Shown: positions 17,698 through 26,389, numbered from the stretch's first letter. The stretch is DNA of 45,010 nt from Collimonas sp. OK607 (GCF_900111995.1 NZ_FOKF01000038.1:1-45010); one strand, 5' to 3'. A program made the numbers and translations. The notes: generated by a model from the sequence alone, not told the origin.

Positions 17698-17988
17698 TCA
17701 GGCGTGAACCTTGGCAGTCAGATCAATGCCAAGCGCCTTCATTACGGCAAGAGTGGTTTTTAAGGTCGGGTTACCGTTCTCGCTGAAAGAGCGGTAAAGC
17801 TGTTCGCGGGAAAGGCCGGTCTGTCCGGCAATTTCCGCCATGCCTTTCGCGCGAGCGACAACTCCTAGCGCATGCGCTATATAACCAGCGTCACCGGTCT
17901 CGAATGCTGCGGCCATGAAAGCCGCGATTGCTTCACTAGAAGCTAAATCTTCGGCAGGATCGTAGGTTGTCATTTTTTCTTTAGTCAT
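17698..17988 (-). CDS. putative addiction-module antidote protein (HigA-like)
   Basis: The 96-residue protein fits the addiction-module antidote family with an N-terminal YDPAEDLASSEAIAAFMAAAFETGD segment and a C-terminal helix-turn-helix (GMAEIAGQTGLSREQLYRSFSENGNPTLKTTLAVMKALG). In this family a RelE/HigB-like toxin gene normally stands directly upstream. Here that position holds only a toxin remnant (17999-18121), so the antitoxin appears to be orphaned. The start at 17988 is chosen; the Met five codons in (17973) is an alternative. Confidence 0.85.
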   Translation of the reverse strand: MTKEKMTTYDPAEDLASSEAIAAFMAAAFETGDAGYIAHALGVVARAKGMAEIAGQTGLSREQLYRSFSENGNPTLKTTLAVMKALGIDLTAKVHA

Positions 17989-17998
17989 TTCATTCGCT

Positions 17999-18121
17999 CT
18001 ATTCAGCAGCTAGTCGCTTTGCCGTCTTGCTGTCCTTTGCTTGCTTACCCTTATCGCCACTACACAGCAAATGATGATCGTGCCATTTCGTTTGTGGAGA
18101 TTGTAGTTTATAAATCACTTT
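17999..18121 (-). pseudogene. remnant of RelE/HigB-like toxin gene
   Basis: Reading the minus strand, a frame ends LLCSGDKGKQAKDSKTAK followed by RLAAE and a stop at 17999-18001, ten bases before the antitoxin start. This is the typical C-terminus of the toxin partner (LLxGGDKxxQ..DI..AK.LA). Immediately upstream the similarity jumps to another frame (HKRNGTIII, ending at 18070) with one base missing, and stop codons interrupt both frames by about 18121. I cannot recognise the N-terminal half of a toxin further upstream. The gene is therefore inactivated, unless the base at 18070 is a sequencing error and the upstream part is merely divergent. Confidence 0.6.
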
Positions 18122-18290
18122 TCAACAGTGAAAATTGCCTTTTACTCATGGTTTCATGCGACCATTCATCTCCATGCCAGGTGATAGCGTGTATCAGTGA
18201 GCGCAGTGTTTCCACTAAGTAAATTTCGATGTATTCTTAACAGCGTTCGCGCAGGGCGCAGTATCGATTGTCAATCCATTGGAGGTGGTC

Positions 18291-18917
18291 ATGATTCGCA
18301 TCCGTTTGTTGCCGTTGATTGCAGTCGCTTGCTTCAGCGTTCCAGTTGCCGCAATCGCCCAGCAGCAGGCATTTACCAGTAAAAACGTCAATCTGCGGGC
18401 TGGTCCGGCACGTGATTATCCGCTGGTGGCGCAGCTTCGTCCCGGCACTCCGGTATCGGTGGCAGGTTGTATCAACGGTTATACATGGTGCGATATATCG
18501 CTGCCGGATGGCAATCGCGGTTGGGTGTATGCGCAAAACCTGAATTATCCCTATCAGGGCAATCCGGTACCTGTGATGACTTACGGCAGCAGCATCGGAT
18601 TGCCGATTATCGCCTTCACCCTTGGCGCTTATTGGAACCAGAATTATCGCAACCGGCCCTGGTACGGACAGCAGTCGCATTGGGCGCATCGGCCGCACCG
18701 GCCGCGTCCTCCGGTAAATGTGCGGCCGCCGCCAAGGCCACATCCGAAACCGCCGGTAGTCAAGCCAGGCAGACCGCATCCGCAGCCGGGCTTCGGCGGC
18801 GGAAATCGTCCGCCACACGGCGCCAGGCCGCCAGGCGGGAACCGGCCATCAGGTGGCAGACCTTCGGGTGGTGGCGGTCGGCCGTCGAATGGCGGAATCA
18901 CACTGCAACCGCGTTGA
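18291..18917 (+). CDS. exported SH3-domain protein with Pro/Arg/Gly-rich tail
   Basis: The 208-residue protein has a signal peptide (about 1-23, ending VAAIAQ) and a bacterial SH3 domain (about 27-85; VNLRAGPARDYPLVAQLRPGTPV and GWVYAQNL). A short hydrophobic stretch (GLPIIAFTLGAYW) precedes a low-complexity tail of about 90 residues rich in Pro, Arg, His and Gly. SH3 domains of this kind often bind cell-wall peptides. The ATG at 18291 has a perfect GGAGG five bases upstream. The basic tail could interact with polyanions; this is a guess. Confidence 0.8.
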   Translation: MIRIRLLPLIAVACFSVPVAAIAQQQAFTSKNVNLRAGPARDYPLVAQLRPGTPVSVAGCINGYTWCDISLPDGNRGWVYAQNLNYPYQGNPVPVMTYGSSIGLPIIAFTLGAYWNQNYRNRPWYGQQSHWAHRPHRPRPPVNVRPPPRPHPKPPVVKPGRPHPQPGFGGGNRPPHGARPPGGNRPSGGRPSGGGGRPSNGGITLQPR

Positions 18918-18960
18918 TTTGCCGTGAGGTGTCTGGCGTCAGCCAGGCGCCTCGCTCAGG

Positions 18961-19377
18961 TTATTTGGCGCGTCGCATCTGCGCAAGCGTGGCGAGCTGT
19001 GCAGTCGCTTCCGCTAACTCGGCTTGCGCCAGCGCGTAGTCGATATTCGAAGCCAGATTCTGCAAACGTTCCTCGGCCTGCTGCCTTGCAGCGGTGGCTT
19101 TGGCTTCGTCCAGATCCTTGCCGCGGATCGCAGTGTCGGCCAGGATGGTGACGGAGTGCGGCTGGATTTCGGCGTAGCCGCCGGCGACATAAATGAAATC
19201 ATCTTCGCCTGTCAGGCGTTTGATATGGACTGCGCCTGGCTTCAGGCGAGTCAGCAGTGGAGTGTGGCCGGGCAATATACCCAGCGAGCCGGCGATGCCC
19301 GGCAGGGTGACCAATCCTGCGCTCCCGGCGTACAGCTCGCCTTCCGGGCTTACTACAACGACTTGAGTTTCCGACAT
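18961..19377 (-). CDS. atpC: ATP synthase epsilon subunit homologue, isolated copy
   Basis: The 138-residue protein has both epsilon-subunit domains: the N-terminal beta sandwich (about 1-85; [29 protein letters not shown] and [21 protein letters not shown]) and the C-terminal helical hairpin (about 88-138). No other ATP synthase gene is nearby: upstream on the same strand is pcp, 141 bases away, and downstream is the convergent SH3 gene. A normal atpC ends the atpIBEFHAGDC operon, so this is either a second copy or a relocated gene. Its sequence is typical enough to fold as an epsilon subunit; whether it enters F1 is unknown. Confidence 0.9.
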   Translation of the reverse strand: MSETQVVVVSPEGELYAGSAGLVTLPGIAGSLGILPGHTPLLTRLKPGAVHIKRLTGEDDFIYVAGGYAEIQPHSVTILADTAIRGKDLDEAKATAARQQAEERLQNLASNIDYALAQAELAEATAQLATLAQMRRAK

Positions 19378-19518
19378 ACGGGTTCCTGTAACTTGACTGC
19401 ATCATCGGGCGTCTTTCAACACCCCCGTTAAACCAATGATACAAGATCGGCTTGCCGAAAATCAGGAAATTAGCGGAATCCGTATGCCCCGGCGCATGTA
19501 CTCGCGCATGTAGCAGAT

Positions 19519-20181
19519 TTAGTGCAGCTGTCCGCCGCCTTCGATCACATCCTGTTGCAACGTCATGGCGCTCTGCAGCGCAATCCGTAAACCCTCGATG
19601 ACCGTATCCAGCGCCAGGCTTGGTTGACCTGGATGGCGCGCAGCCTGTGAAGGAATATACGGGATATGAATGAAGCCGCCGCGGACTTTGGGCGCATGTG
19701 TGGCCAGCTGATGCATCAAGCCATAAAACACATGGTTGCAGACAAAAGTGCCGGCAGTTTGCGAAACTTCCGCCGGAACACCGGCAGCGCGCATCGCCTT
19801 GACCAGGCCCTTGATAGGCAGCGTCGAAAAATACGCTGCGGGGCCGTCGCTATAAATCGGCTGGTCGACCGGCTGGCGGCCGGCGTTGTCGGCAATCCGC
19901 GCATCGTCGACATTGATGGCGACCCTCTCCACCGACAGCTGGCTGCGGCCGCCGGCCTGGCCGACGCAAATGACCAGTACCGGTTTGAGCTCATCGATCA
20001 ACTGATCCAGCACTTCCAGCGCCGTGCCGAAAACGCAGGGCAATTGACGTGCTGTCACGCTGGCGCCTTCGCACTGCCAGCCATCCAGCGCGCGTACGGC
20101 TTCCCATGATGGATTGAGGGGTTCTTGTTCGAACGGCTCAAAGCCGGTAAGTAAAATGCTGCACTGAATTTTCTGAGCCAT
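19519..20181 (-). CDS. pcp: pyroglutamyl-peptidase I
   Basis: The 220-residue cytoplasmic cysteine peptidase removes N-terminal pyroglutamate (5-oxoproline) from peptides. The catalytic triad of family C15 is visible: Glu85 (SVERVAIN), Cys148 ([15 protein letters not shown]) and His172 (FIHIPYIP). The N-terminal [16 protein letters not shown] is also diagnostic. It starts 3 bases after the DUF2891 gene and ends the operon that encodes the pyroglutamate-splitting 5-oxoprolinase, which gives it a clear metabolic partner. Confidence 0.95.
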   Translation of the reverse strand: MAQKIQCSILLTGFEPFEQEPLNPSWEAVRALDGWQCEGASVTARQLPCVFGTALEVLDQLIDELKPVLVICVGQAGGRSQLSVERVAINVDDARIADNAGRQPVDQPIYSDGPAAYFSTLPIKGLVKAMRAAGVPAEVSQTAGTFVCNHVFYGLMHQLATHAPKVRGGFIHIPYIPSQAARHPGQPSLALDTVIEGLRIALQSAMTLQQDVIEGGGQLH

Positions 20182-20184
20182 AGG

Positions 20185-21204
20185 TCACCTGTCCTGGTTT
20201 GCCGTTTCCATCGCCAGCATGGCAAACGTCGCCAGCCAGTGTTCACCGGCATATTCACCGCTGACGACATGCGGCAAGCCGGCCTCGATATGGCGGCGCG
20301 CCGCTGCAGTCAACGTAGCGGTGGCCGGGTCGATTTCCGGCAGGCGCCGGGCAATCTTTTTCATGCACCAGGCACGACTTAAATTCAAACCATTCAGATG
20401 AGCGATTTTCGGATCGCTATGGTCGCTGACCTCTGCCGGATTCATCAGCCGGTCGATGTCGGCCAGCGCCGGCAAATACTGGGCAAACCAGTCGACGAAG
20501 ACGTCTGCATCGAGCACGTCCGCCATCAGCAAAGCTTCGGTCAGCGCTGCCGACAGGAACTCGTCGCCGCCCGGCTCGTAGTGCGCCGGGTAATTGCTGT
20601 CGCCCATGAAGTAACGGCAGGCGGCAGTGACTACGGCGCTTTCCAGTTCGCTGTCCTGGCGATGGCGGGCGAAATCGAGAATCAGTTTCAGGGCAAACGC
20701 ACTGTTGTAATGCGTGCCGACTCGAATCGCATAGCTCAGCTTGGCGAAATAGCTGAACACGCGGCTGCGGATTTCAGCCACCAGCGGTTCCATGGCTGCC
20801 AGCCAGGTTTTGGCCTTGGGGTGCTGCCAGGTGTCCAGCTCCTGCGCCAGCGCCATGATCCAGGCCCAGCCGTATGGCCGTTCAAAAGAAACCCGCCCCG
20901 GCGCCAGGAAATATGCCAGTTCCTGCTGCATGTTGGCAACGGTGAAGTGCTCGTCGAACAGCGCCGCGATTTCATCCTGTTGCGGCAACGTCGGATACAG
21001 GCGGGCGCAACGTGCCAGCAGCCAGTAACCATGTACCGCGGAGTGCCAGTCGTAGCAGCCGTAGAACACCGGATGCATGGCGCGCGGCGTTTGCGCATCT
21101 TGCGGGCCGTTCAGGGCGTGCATGATGTAGTTCGGATATTCGTGGCGTAGCGAGCGCAAAGGCAAGCGCGCGAAGGCCGCAACCTGGTCAAGAGTTAGGT
21201 GCAT
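20185..21204 (-). CDS. DUF2891 family protein
   Basis: The 339-residue soluble protein matches DUF2891. It has the conserved segments HPVFYGCYDWHSAVHGYW near residue 45, an RPYGWAWIMALAQEL segment near 110, and THYNSAFAL near 165. The repeated helix pairs with conserved aromatic and acidic residues recall the alpha/alpha-toroid fold of some glycosidases, but that is only an impression. No signal peptide is seen. It lies between the DUF979 permease gene and pcp, with 9 and 3 bases to its neighbours, and so probably acts in the same pathway. Its biochemical role is unknown. Confidence 0.85.
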   Translation of the reverse strand: MHLTLDQVAAFARLPLRSLRHEYPNYIMHALNGPQDAQTPRAMHPVFYGCYDWHSAVHGYWLLARCARLYPTLPQQDEIAALFDEHFTVANMQQELAYFLAPGRVSFERPYGWAWIMALAQELDTWQHPKAKTWLAAMEPLVAEIRSRVFSYFAKLSYAIRVGTHYNSAFALKLILDFARHRQDSELESAVVTAACRYFMGDSNYPAHYEPGGDEFLSAALTEALLMADVLDADVFVDWFAQYLPALADIDRLMNPAEVSDHSDPKIAHLNGLNLSRAWCMKKIARRLPEIDPATATLTAAARRHIEAGLPHVVSGEYAGEHWLATFAMLAMETANQDR

Positions 21205-21213
21205 GGTGTCTCC

Positions 21214-22200
21214 TTAGCGGAATATCAAGAAATACATCAACAGTATGTTCGCTCCCAACAGTACCAATGCCGTCGGAATCTGGGTTTTGATCACCAGGTA
21301 TTTATCCTTTAGCTCCAGCAGCGCCGCCGGCACGATGTTGTAGTTGGCTCCCATCGGCGTCATCAATGTACCGCAATATCCGGCAAGCATGCCGATGGTC
21401 ACCAACGGCGCCGGATCGGCATGGTGGCCGACGACCAGGAAGGGCAAGGCAATGCCGGCAGTCAATACCGGGAAAGCCGCAAACGCGTTACCCATGATCA
21501 TGGTGAACAATGCCATGCCGACGCAGTAAATCACTACCAGCATGAAGCGGCTGTCCGGATTGACGAACAGGCTGACTACTTCTTGCACCGATTTCCCGGT
21601 TTGCGCGGCAACGAACACGCCACCGAGCATCGCCAGCATTTGCGGCAGGACAGCGGCCCAGCCGATGGCGTCGAGCAACCGGCGCGATTCACGCACGGCG
21701 TGCAGCGGTGTACCGCCGGTCAGTTTCCAGCCGGCCAGGATCGCGCAGATACAGCCTACGCAAAGCGCCGCCAGCGTCAGCTGTTTCTGGTCGAGCAGAT
21801 AGACGCCGCCGATCGCCACGCCCTTCAGTAAAACCGTGCACAGTACGGTCACTACCGGAATCAATATCGCCGGCAGGAAGATCCAGTTACCAATCGTGTT
21901 GGCCGATGCCTGGCGTTGTTCAGCGCTGCGTTGCTTGTAAGAGCCGATGGACAGCAAGCCGCAACCGGCGATTAGCGAAATCAACACGACCACTACGCCG
22001 ATGATGCGGTAAGCCATCGGTTTGCCGAGCGAGGAAACCAGCAAATCGCTGAACAGGAATACCGTGCCGAACAAGAACCAGAACAATGCCGTGGTCACGC
22101 GTTTCGGATTGCCCTTATCGCGTAAGGTCATGCCAACCAGCAGCATGAGGATGACGCCGATCAGATAGTAGATTTCATTGATGGTGATCAGGGCGCTCAT
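21214..22200 (-). CDS. DUF979 membrane protein (putative transporter half)
   Basis: The 328-residue integral membrane protein has about nine hydrophobic helices and matches DUF979. Notable segments are FTMIMGNAFAAFPVLTAGIALPFLV and GYCGTLMTPMGANYNIVPAALLELKDKY, which resemble re-entrant or substrate-binding loops of ion-coupled transporters. Its start overlaps the DUF969 stop by four bases (ATGA), so the two are translationally coupled and likely form one transporter. Placement with 5-oxoprolinase genes suggests pyroglutamate or pyroglutamyl-peptide as substrate; this is inference. Confidence 0.85.
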   Translation of the reverse strand: MSALITINEIYYLIGVILMLLVGMTLRDKGNPKRVTTALFWFLFGTVFLFSDLLVSSLGKPMAYRIIGVVVVLISLIAGCGLLSIGSYKQRSAEQRQASANTIGNWIFLPAILIPVVTVLCTVLLKGVAIGGVYLLDQKQLTLAALCVGCICAILAGWKLTGGTPLHAVRESRRLLDAIGWAAVLPQMLAMLGGVFVAAQTGKSVQEVVSLFVNPDSRFMLVVIYCVGMALFTMIMGNAFAAFPVLTAGIALPFLVVGHHADPAPLVTIGMLAGYCGTLMTPMGANYNIVPAALLELKDKYLVIKTQIPTALVLLGANILLMYFLIFR

Positions 22201-22916
22201 GCTGTTACCTCGTTTCCTTCAGTTTTTTTCCAGGCGGCGACATCGCGCGCGATGCTGGCGTCAAGCCGCACCAGACGGAACATGTGAATGATCAGTGCCG
22301 AGATGGCGGTAGGAATGGCCCATAAGCCGAGATGTAGAGGTTCGATACCGAGAATGCCGTTTTCCTTGAGGAAGGCATCCATCAGCAGCACCGCGCCGAA
22401 GGCAATGAAAATATCTTCGCCAAAGAACACGGCGATGTTGTCGCAAGCGGCGGAATGCGCGCGCAGCTTGTCGCGGATGTGTAGCGGCAGTTCGCCGTGG
22501 CGCGCGGTAGCGGCACCTTCAACCATCGGCGCCAGCAGCGGTCGCACGGTTTGTGCCTGGCCGCCGATATAGGTCAGGCCGAGCGCGCCGAAACCTTGGC
22601 GCAAAACAAAGTACAACATCAGGATACGCGCCGAGGTGGCGGCTGCCATGCCCGAAATCCAGTCTTGCGCGCGTTCTTTCAGCCCGTAACTTTCAAGCAG
22701 GCCGATCACCGGCAAGATCAACACATAGACGGCCAGCGAACGGCTGTTGATAAACTTCTCGCCAAAGGTTTCCAGCAAGGTGCCGATATCCATGCCAACC
22801 GCCAGGCCGGTCGCCAGGCCTGCCACGGTCACCACCAGCAAGGGGTTGAATTTCAAGGCAAAGCCTGCCACCACAATCGGTATGCCGATCAGCGGCAATA
22901 ATTCTGTTACGGTCAT
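22197..22916 (-). CDS. DUF969 membrane protein (putative transporter half)
   Basis: The 239-residue membrane protein matches DUF969, the constant partner of DUF979. It has an N-terminal hydrophobic hairpin, FGALGLTYIGGQAQTVRPLLAPMVEGAA in the middle and a conserved HSAACDNIAVFFGEDIFIAFGAVLL segment that suggests a functional, possibly transport, site. It is encoded between pxpA and the DUF979 gene with a four-base overlap to the latter. Confidence 0.85.
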   Translation of the reverse strand: MTVTELLPLIGIPIVVAGFALKFNPLLVVTVAGLATGLAVGMDIGTLLETFGEKFINSRSLAVYVLILPVIGLLESYGLKERAQDWISGMAAATSARILMLYFVLRQGFGALGLTYIGGQAQTVRPLLAPMVEGAATARHGELPLHIRDKLRAHSAACDNIAVFFGEDIFIAFGAVLLMDAFLKENGILGIEPLHLGLWAIPTAISALIIHMFRLVRLDASIARDVAAWKKTEGNEVTA

Positions 22917-22999
22917 TGCTATCTCCTAATATTGAGGCGTTCGTTGTTGCGTCGCCGGTTCTGTTGACTTCCTGGTGCTGATTTTTTCTGTTTTGTCTT

Positions 23000-23827
23000 T
23001 TAGCCCAGCAGCGGAAACAAGCTGTCTGCACTGGCTATCCGAGGCGCGCGGATGGCGATGCCTTGCTGCGTCAGTTCGTCATGGATGCGATGCGCAAATG
23101 CCAGCGCATGCGCACCGTCGCCGTGCAGGCACACTGTATCCGCCGTGACCGGCGCCCAGCTACCGTCTGTCGCTTGGACTTTGCCGTCACGGATCATATG
23201 CATGGTTTGTGCCAATGCCTGATCTTCGTCTTCGATCAAGGCGCCTGGCGTGCCACGCTTGACCAGGCTGCCGTCCGCCATGTAGCCGCGGTCGGCAAAC
23301 ACTTCTTCCACTGCCTGCAAACCGGCACGATGGGCGGCGGCGATCAGCTCGCTGCCTGCCAGGCCGAACAAGGCCAGCGCCGGATCGACGTCGCGGATCG
23401 CGGCGACGATGGTGTCGGCCAGTGCCGCATCGCGCGCAGCCATGTTGTACAGCGCGCCGTGCGGCTTGACGTGCGCCAGCTGCGCACCGTGGGCGCCGGC
23501 AATAGCCGCCAACGCACCGATCTGATACTGCACGCCGCTGTATATCTCGTTGGCCGGAAGCTGCATTTCGGTGCGGCCGAAATTGTCGCGATCGGGAAAA
23601 CTCGGATGGGCGCCGATGGCGACTTCTTGCGCTACCGCCCAGGTTACGCATTGCTGCATCATCAAGGCGCTGCCGGCGTGCCAGCCGCAAGCGATGTTGG
23701 CCGAGCTGACCAGCGCCAGCAATGCTTCGTCGCTACCGTTGCTTTGTTCGCCGAGGTCGGCGTTAAGGTCGACCTGATGGTGTCGTTTTCCGTGTCGTTG
23801 ATCTTGTCGTTTCGCTTTCGTGGGCAT
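23000..23827 (-). CDS. pxpA: 5-oxoprolinase subunit A (LamB/YcsF family)
   Basis: The 275-residue protein is a subunit of the ATP-dependent PxpABC 5-oxoprolinase that opens pyroglutamate to glutamate. The family opening VDLNADLGE is near residues 19-27, followed by [31 protein letters not shown] and [11 protein letters not shown]. About 18 extra basic residues precede the usual VDLNADLGE start, which is a little unusual; a non-ATG start nearer the core is possible. It lies 9 bases after pxpC. Confidence 0.94.
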   Translation of the reverse strand: MPTKAKRQDQRHGKRHHQVDLNADLGEQSNGSDEALLALVSSANIACGWHAGSALMMQQCVTWAVAQEVAIGAHPSFPDRDNFGRTEMQLPANEIYSGVQYQIGALAAIAGAHGAQLAHVKPHGALYNMAARDAALADTIVAAIRDVDPALALFGLAGSELIAAAHRAGLQAVEEVFADRGYMADGSLVKRGTPGALIEDEDQALAQTMHMIRDGKVQATDGSWAPVTADTVCLHGDGAHALAFAHRIHDELTQQGIAIRAPRIASADSLFPLLG

Positions 23828-23836
23828 GGTCTGCTC

Positions 23837-24814
23837 CTATTTGGCCGGACGCAACCAGTGCATCGCGGTTTCGATTTGCTGTAGGTATGCCGCCTCCTGG
23901 CGCAATTCCTCGCGCGCCTGGGTGGCGTCGCATTCGACAAACTGTATGGTGCGATTGAAGCGCAACTGCGCCAGTTTGGCCAAATCGGCGCCGATCACGA
24001 CGCCAATTTTTGGATAGCCGCCGGTGGTTTGGGCATCCGCCATCAGGACGATAGGCTGGCCGGCAGGCGGCACCTGGATTACGCCCGGCAGTACGCCATG
24101 GGACAGCAGGTCGTTACCCTTCTTGATCTTCAGTTCCGGTCCGCTCAGCCGAAAACCCATGCGATTGCTTTGCGGCGTCAAGGTCCAGCTGCTGTTCCAG
24201 AAAGTTTTTTGTGCGGCCACTGTGAACATGTCATATTCCGGGCCGGGTATGACGCGGATCGCCAGTGCTTCGGTATCGTCGGCCTGGTACCAGGCGGGTG
24301 GGCGTACGCCGAAAGACGCCGCAGCATGCAACGGCGCGGCAGGGTCGGTCAGTTCTCCGGCAGACAGGGCATCGCCTTCAGTCAAGGCACGGCCGCCATG
24401 GCCGCCAAAGCCGGCCTGCAGATCCGTGGCGCGCGAACCTAGCTGGGTTGCGGAATTGATGCCGCCGGCGACTGCGAGGTAAGCGCGCATCCCGTGGCGG
24501 GCTGCTTCCAGCTTCAGAATTTGTCCGGCGTGTACGCGCACGCTCCACCACGACGGCAATGGGCGGCCATCCAGCGTTGCCGCGAAATCGGCGCCGCCCA
24601 AGGCGATGCGGCAGTCGAACGCGAATTCAAGTTGGCACGGGCCAAGCGTGAATTCGATGGCGGCAGCGTCGCGCGGATTGCCTACCAGCAGATTGGCGGT
24701 GGCGAGCGCGGTGCGGTCCAGCGCTCCGGATTGACAGATGCCGAGATGGCGCAAGCCGCTGCGGCCCATGTCCTGGACCGAATTGATGCGTCCGGCGCGA
24801 AGGATCTTGATCAT
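23837..24814 (-). CDS. pxpC: 5-oxoprolinase subunit C (biotin-dependent carboxyltransferase-like, KipA family)
   Basis: The 325-residue protein is the KipA/AHS2 component of PxpABC. Typical segments are the N-terminal AGRINSVQDMGRSGLRHLG, then SGALDRTALATANLLVGN, SNRMGFRLSGPELK and the C-terminal GGYPKIGVVIGADLAKLAQL. Its ATG overlaps the pxpB stop by four bases (ATGA), which couples translation of the two halves that together resemble one urea-amidolyase-like unit. Confidence 0.94.
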   Translation of the reverse strand: MIKILRAGRINSVQDMGRSGLRHLGICQSGALDRTALATANLLVGNPRDAAAIEFTLGPCQLEFAFDCRIALGGADFAATLDGRPLPSWWSVRVHAGQILKLEAARHGMRAYLAVAGGINSATQLGSRATDLQAGFGGHGGRALTEGDALSAGELTDPAAPLHAAASFGVRPPAWYQADDTEALAIRVIPGPEYDMFTVAAQKTFWNSSWTLTPQSNRMGFRLSGPELKIKKGNDLLSHGVLPGVIQVPPAGQPIVLMADAQTTGGYPKIGVVIGADLAKLAQLRFNRTIQFVECDATQAREELRQEAAYLQQIETAMHWLRPAK

Positions 24815-25464
24815 GCAATCACCTCGCTGGCGACGAAACGTACGCGGTCACCCGGTTGCAGTATGGTAGGAGGATTGGCAGCAGGATCGAACAGCTGCAG
24901 CGCACTATGGCCGATCAGTTGCCAGCCGCCGGGCGAGGCCGCCGGATAAATCCCGGTCTGGCTACCGCCAATGCCGACCGATCCGGCCGGCACCACCAGC
25001 CGCGGTTCGCTGCGGCGCGGTGTGGCCAATCTCGGATCGAGCCCGCCGAGGTAAGGAAAACCCGGCTGGAAGCCGATGAAATAGACGATATATTCCGCTG
25101 CCGTATGGCGTTTGACGATCTCTGCCGGCGACAAGCCGGTGTGCCGCGCGACTTCTTCCAGGTCAGGGCCGCTGGCGCCGCCATAGACCACTGGAATGTC
25201 GATTTTTCGTCCGGTCTTCTGGCTGATCGAGGCGGCATCCCATGCATTCTGGAGTTTCTCCGCCAGTTGCCCGGCGTCGGCCGCTAGCGGATCGAACAGG
25301 ATAGTCAGGTTATTCATGCCCGGGACGACGTCGCGCACGTGCGGCCAATGCGAGGCTTTGGCAGCGATGGCCCACAAGCGCTGTTGGCATTCCAGGGTAG
25401 CGCTGGCCCCTGCATTCAATATCAGGGCGCTTTCACCAAGGGCTTGTATGACGGCTTGAGTCAT
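24811..25464 (-). CDS. pxpB: 5-oxoprolinase subunit B (KipI family)
   Basis: The 217-residue protein is the KipI/AHS1 component of PxpABC. It has the N-terminal ALGESALIL strand, VVPGMNNLTILFDPL, IPVVYGGASGPDLEEVA and the diagnostic FIGFQPGFPYLGGLDPRLATPRR. The ATG at 25464 has a GGAAG ribosome-binding site upstream; a 49-residue upstream extension to 25611 is rejected because it has no similarity to the family. It is the first gene of the seven-gene pyroglutamate operon, divergent from the winged-helix regulator. Confidence 0.95.
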   Translation of the reverse strand: MTQAVIQALGESALILNAGASATLECQQRLWAIAAKASHWPHVRDVVPGMNNLTILFDPLAADAGQLAEKLQNAWDAASISQKTGRKIDIPVVYGGASGPDLEEVARHTGLSPAEIVKRHTAAEYIVYFIGFQPGFPYLGGLDPRLATPRRSEPRLVVPAGSVGIGGSQTGIYPAASPGGWQLIGHSALQLFDPAANPPTILQPGDRVRFVASEVIA

Positions 25465-25825
25465 GACTGCGGGCTTCCTTCGGCAGAATAGTCGGCAGTT
25501 GCGGTGCAGAGCGGAATGCCGCAGGGCGGCGTATGACTCTGTCCTCGACTGCTTGGACAATACGTTGAATTGCAAAGAAATGGCGAAACAAGTTAGCAGT
25601 CGGGTTAGCAACCATTGCAGCGTGCCGAATTAGTCTACCCCCAACAAGCTTACTCTTTATTACCAAGAGCTTAATTAAGGGGCAATATCGTTCATCAAAA
25701 ATAAAATGTCAATAATTTGTGTGTAAATAGTTTATGTTGTTGCAGAAACGCAGGCATAAATTCGCTCTGGTTTTTAGTGAAACTAGTTGTATGATTAATT
25801 TTTCTTGGCGTTTTGTAGGAAATGT
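25465..25825. promoter_or_regulatory. divergent control region between pxpB and the winged-helix regulator
   Basis: The 361-base gap is AT-rich in its right half and holds no gene. It contains a perfect 10-bp palindrome CTTAATTAAG (25670-25679) directly after a hairpin CTCTT-N7-AAGAG. These are candidate operator sequences for the divergent MarR-like regulator. I did not identify a convincing -35/-10 pair on either strand. Confidence 0.45.
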
Positions 25826-26338
25826 ATGAACGTTGCTGCCCCTAAAATCCTGTCTTCGGCCCATCTGGCTTCGGAAAGCAGTGTCGAACTATCTGAGCTG
25901 GAATACGCATTGATCATTGCCGGCAATGCGTTTAATCGCTGGATGGCGCGTTGCATGTCGGCTGCCGGCGTCAAGGATATGACGCCGGTCGAGGTTTCTT
26001 TGTTGCATCATGTTTGTCACCGTGAACGCAAAAAGAGCCTGGCGGACATTTGCTTCGTGCTGAATATCGAAGATACGCATATTGCCAGTTACGCATTGAA
26101 GAAACTGGTGAAAGCCGGCTATATAAAAAGCGAAAAAGTAGGCAAGGAGGCGCATTTTTCCGCTACTGAGAGCGGTTACGCGCTGTGCCTCAAATATCGC
26201 GAGATGCGCGAAGAGTGTTTGATTACGGTGCTGTCTGATACCGGTTTGTCGAACCAGGCGTTGGGCGATGCGGCCAAACTGTTACGAACCGCCTCCGGCT
26301 TGTATGACACGGCTTCGCGTGCTGCCACGTCGAGATAG
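25826..26338 (+). CDS. winged-helix (MarR-type) transcriptional regulator
   Basis: The 170-residue protein has a central winged helix (about residues 50-115; MTPVEVSLLHHVCHRERKKSLADICFVLNIEDTHIASYALKKLVKAGYI) flanked by helices that should form a MarR-like dimer. The ATG at 25826 is preceded by TAGGAA at a proper distance; a TTG at 25805 would add seven residues and is less likely. It is divergent from pxpB, so control of the pyroglutamate operon is the natural hypothesis. A two-gene arrangement of this kind with LamB/YcsF operons occurs in other Burkholderiales. Confidence 0.85.
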   Translation: MNVAAPKILSSAHLASESSVELSELEYALIIAGNAFNRWMARCMSAAGVKDMTPVEVSLLHHVCHRERKKSLADICFVLNIEDTHIASYALKKLVKAGYIKSEKVGKEAHFSATESGYALCLKYREMREECLITVLSDTGLSNQALGDAAKLLRTASGLYDTASRAATSR

Positions 26339-26359
26339 ATTTGATTTCTACAGGCATAA

Positions 26360-26384
26360 AAAAAGGCGCCTGATGCGCCTTTTT
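26360..26384. terminator. bidirectional terminator between the regulator and tlpA
   Basis: A perfect 10-bp stem (AAAAAGGCGC / GCGCCTTTTT) with a five-base loop is A-rich on one side and T-rich on the other, so it can work in both directions for the convergent genes. Confidence 0.85.
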
Positions 26385-26389
26385 GATTC

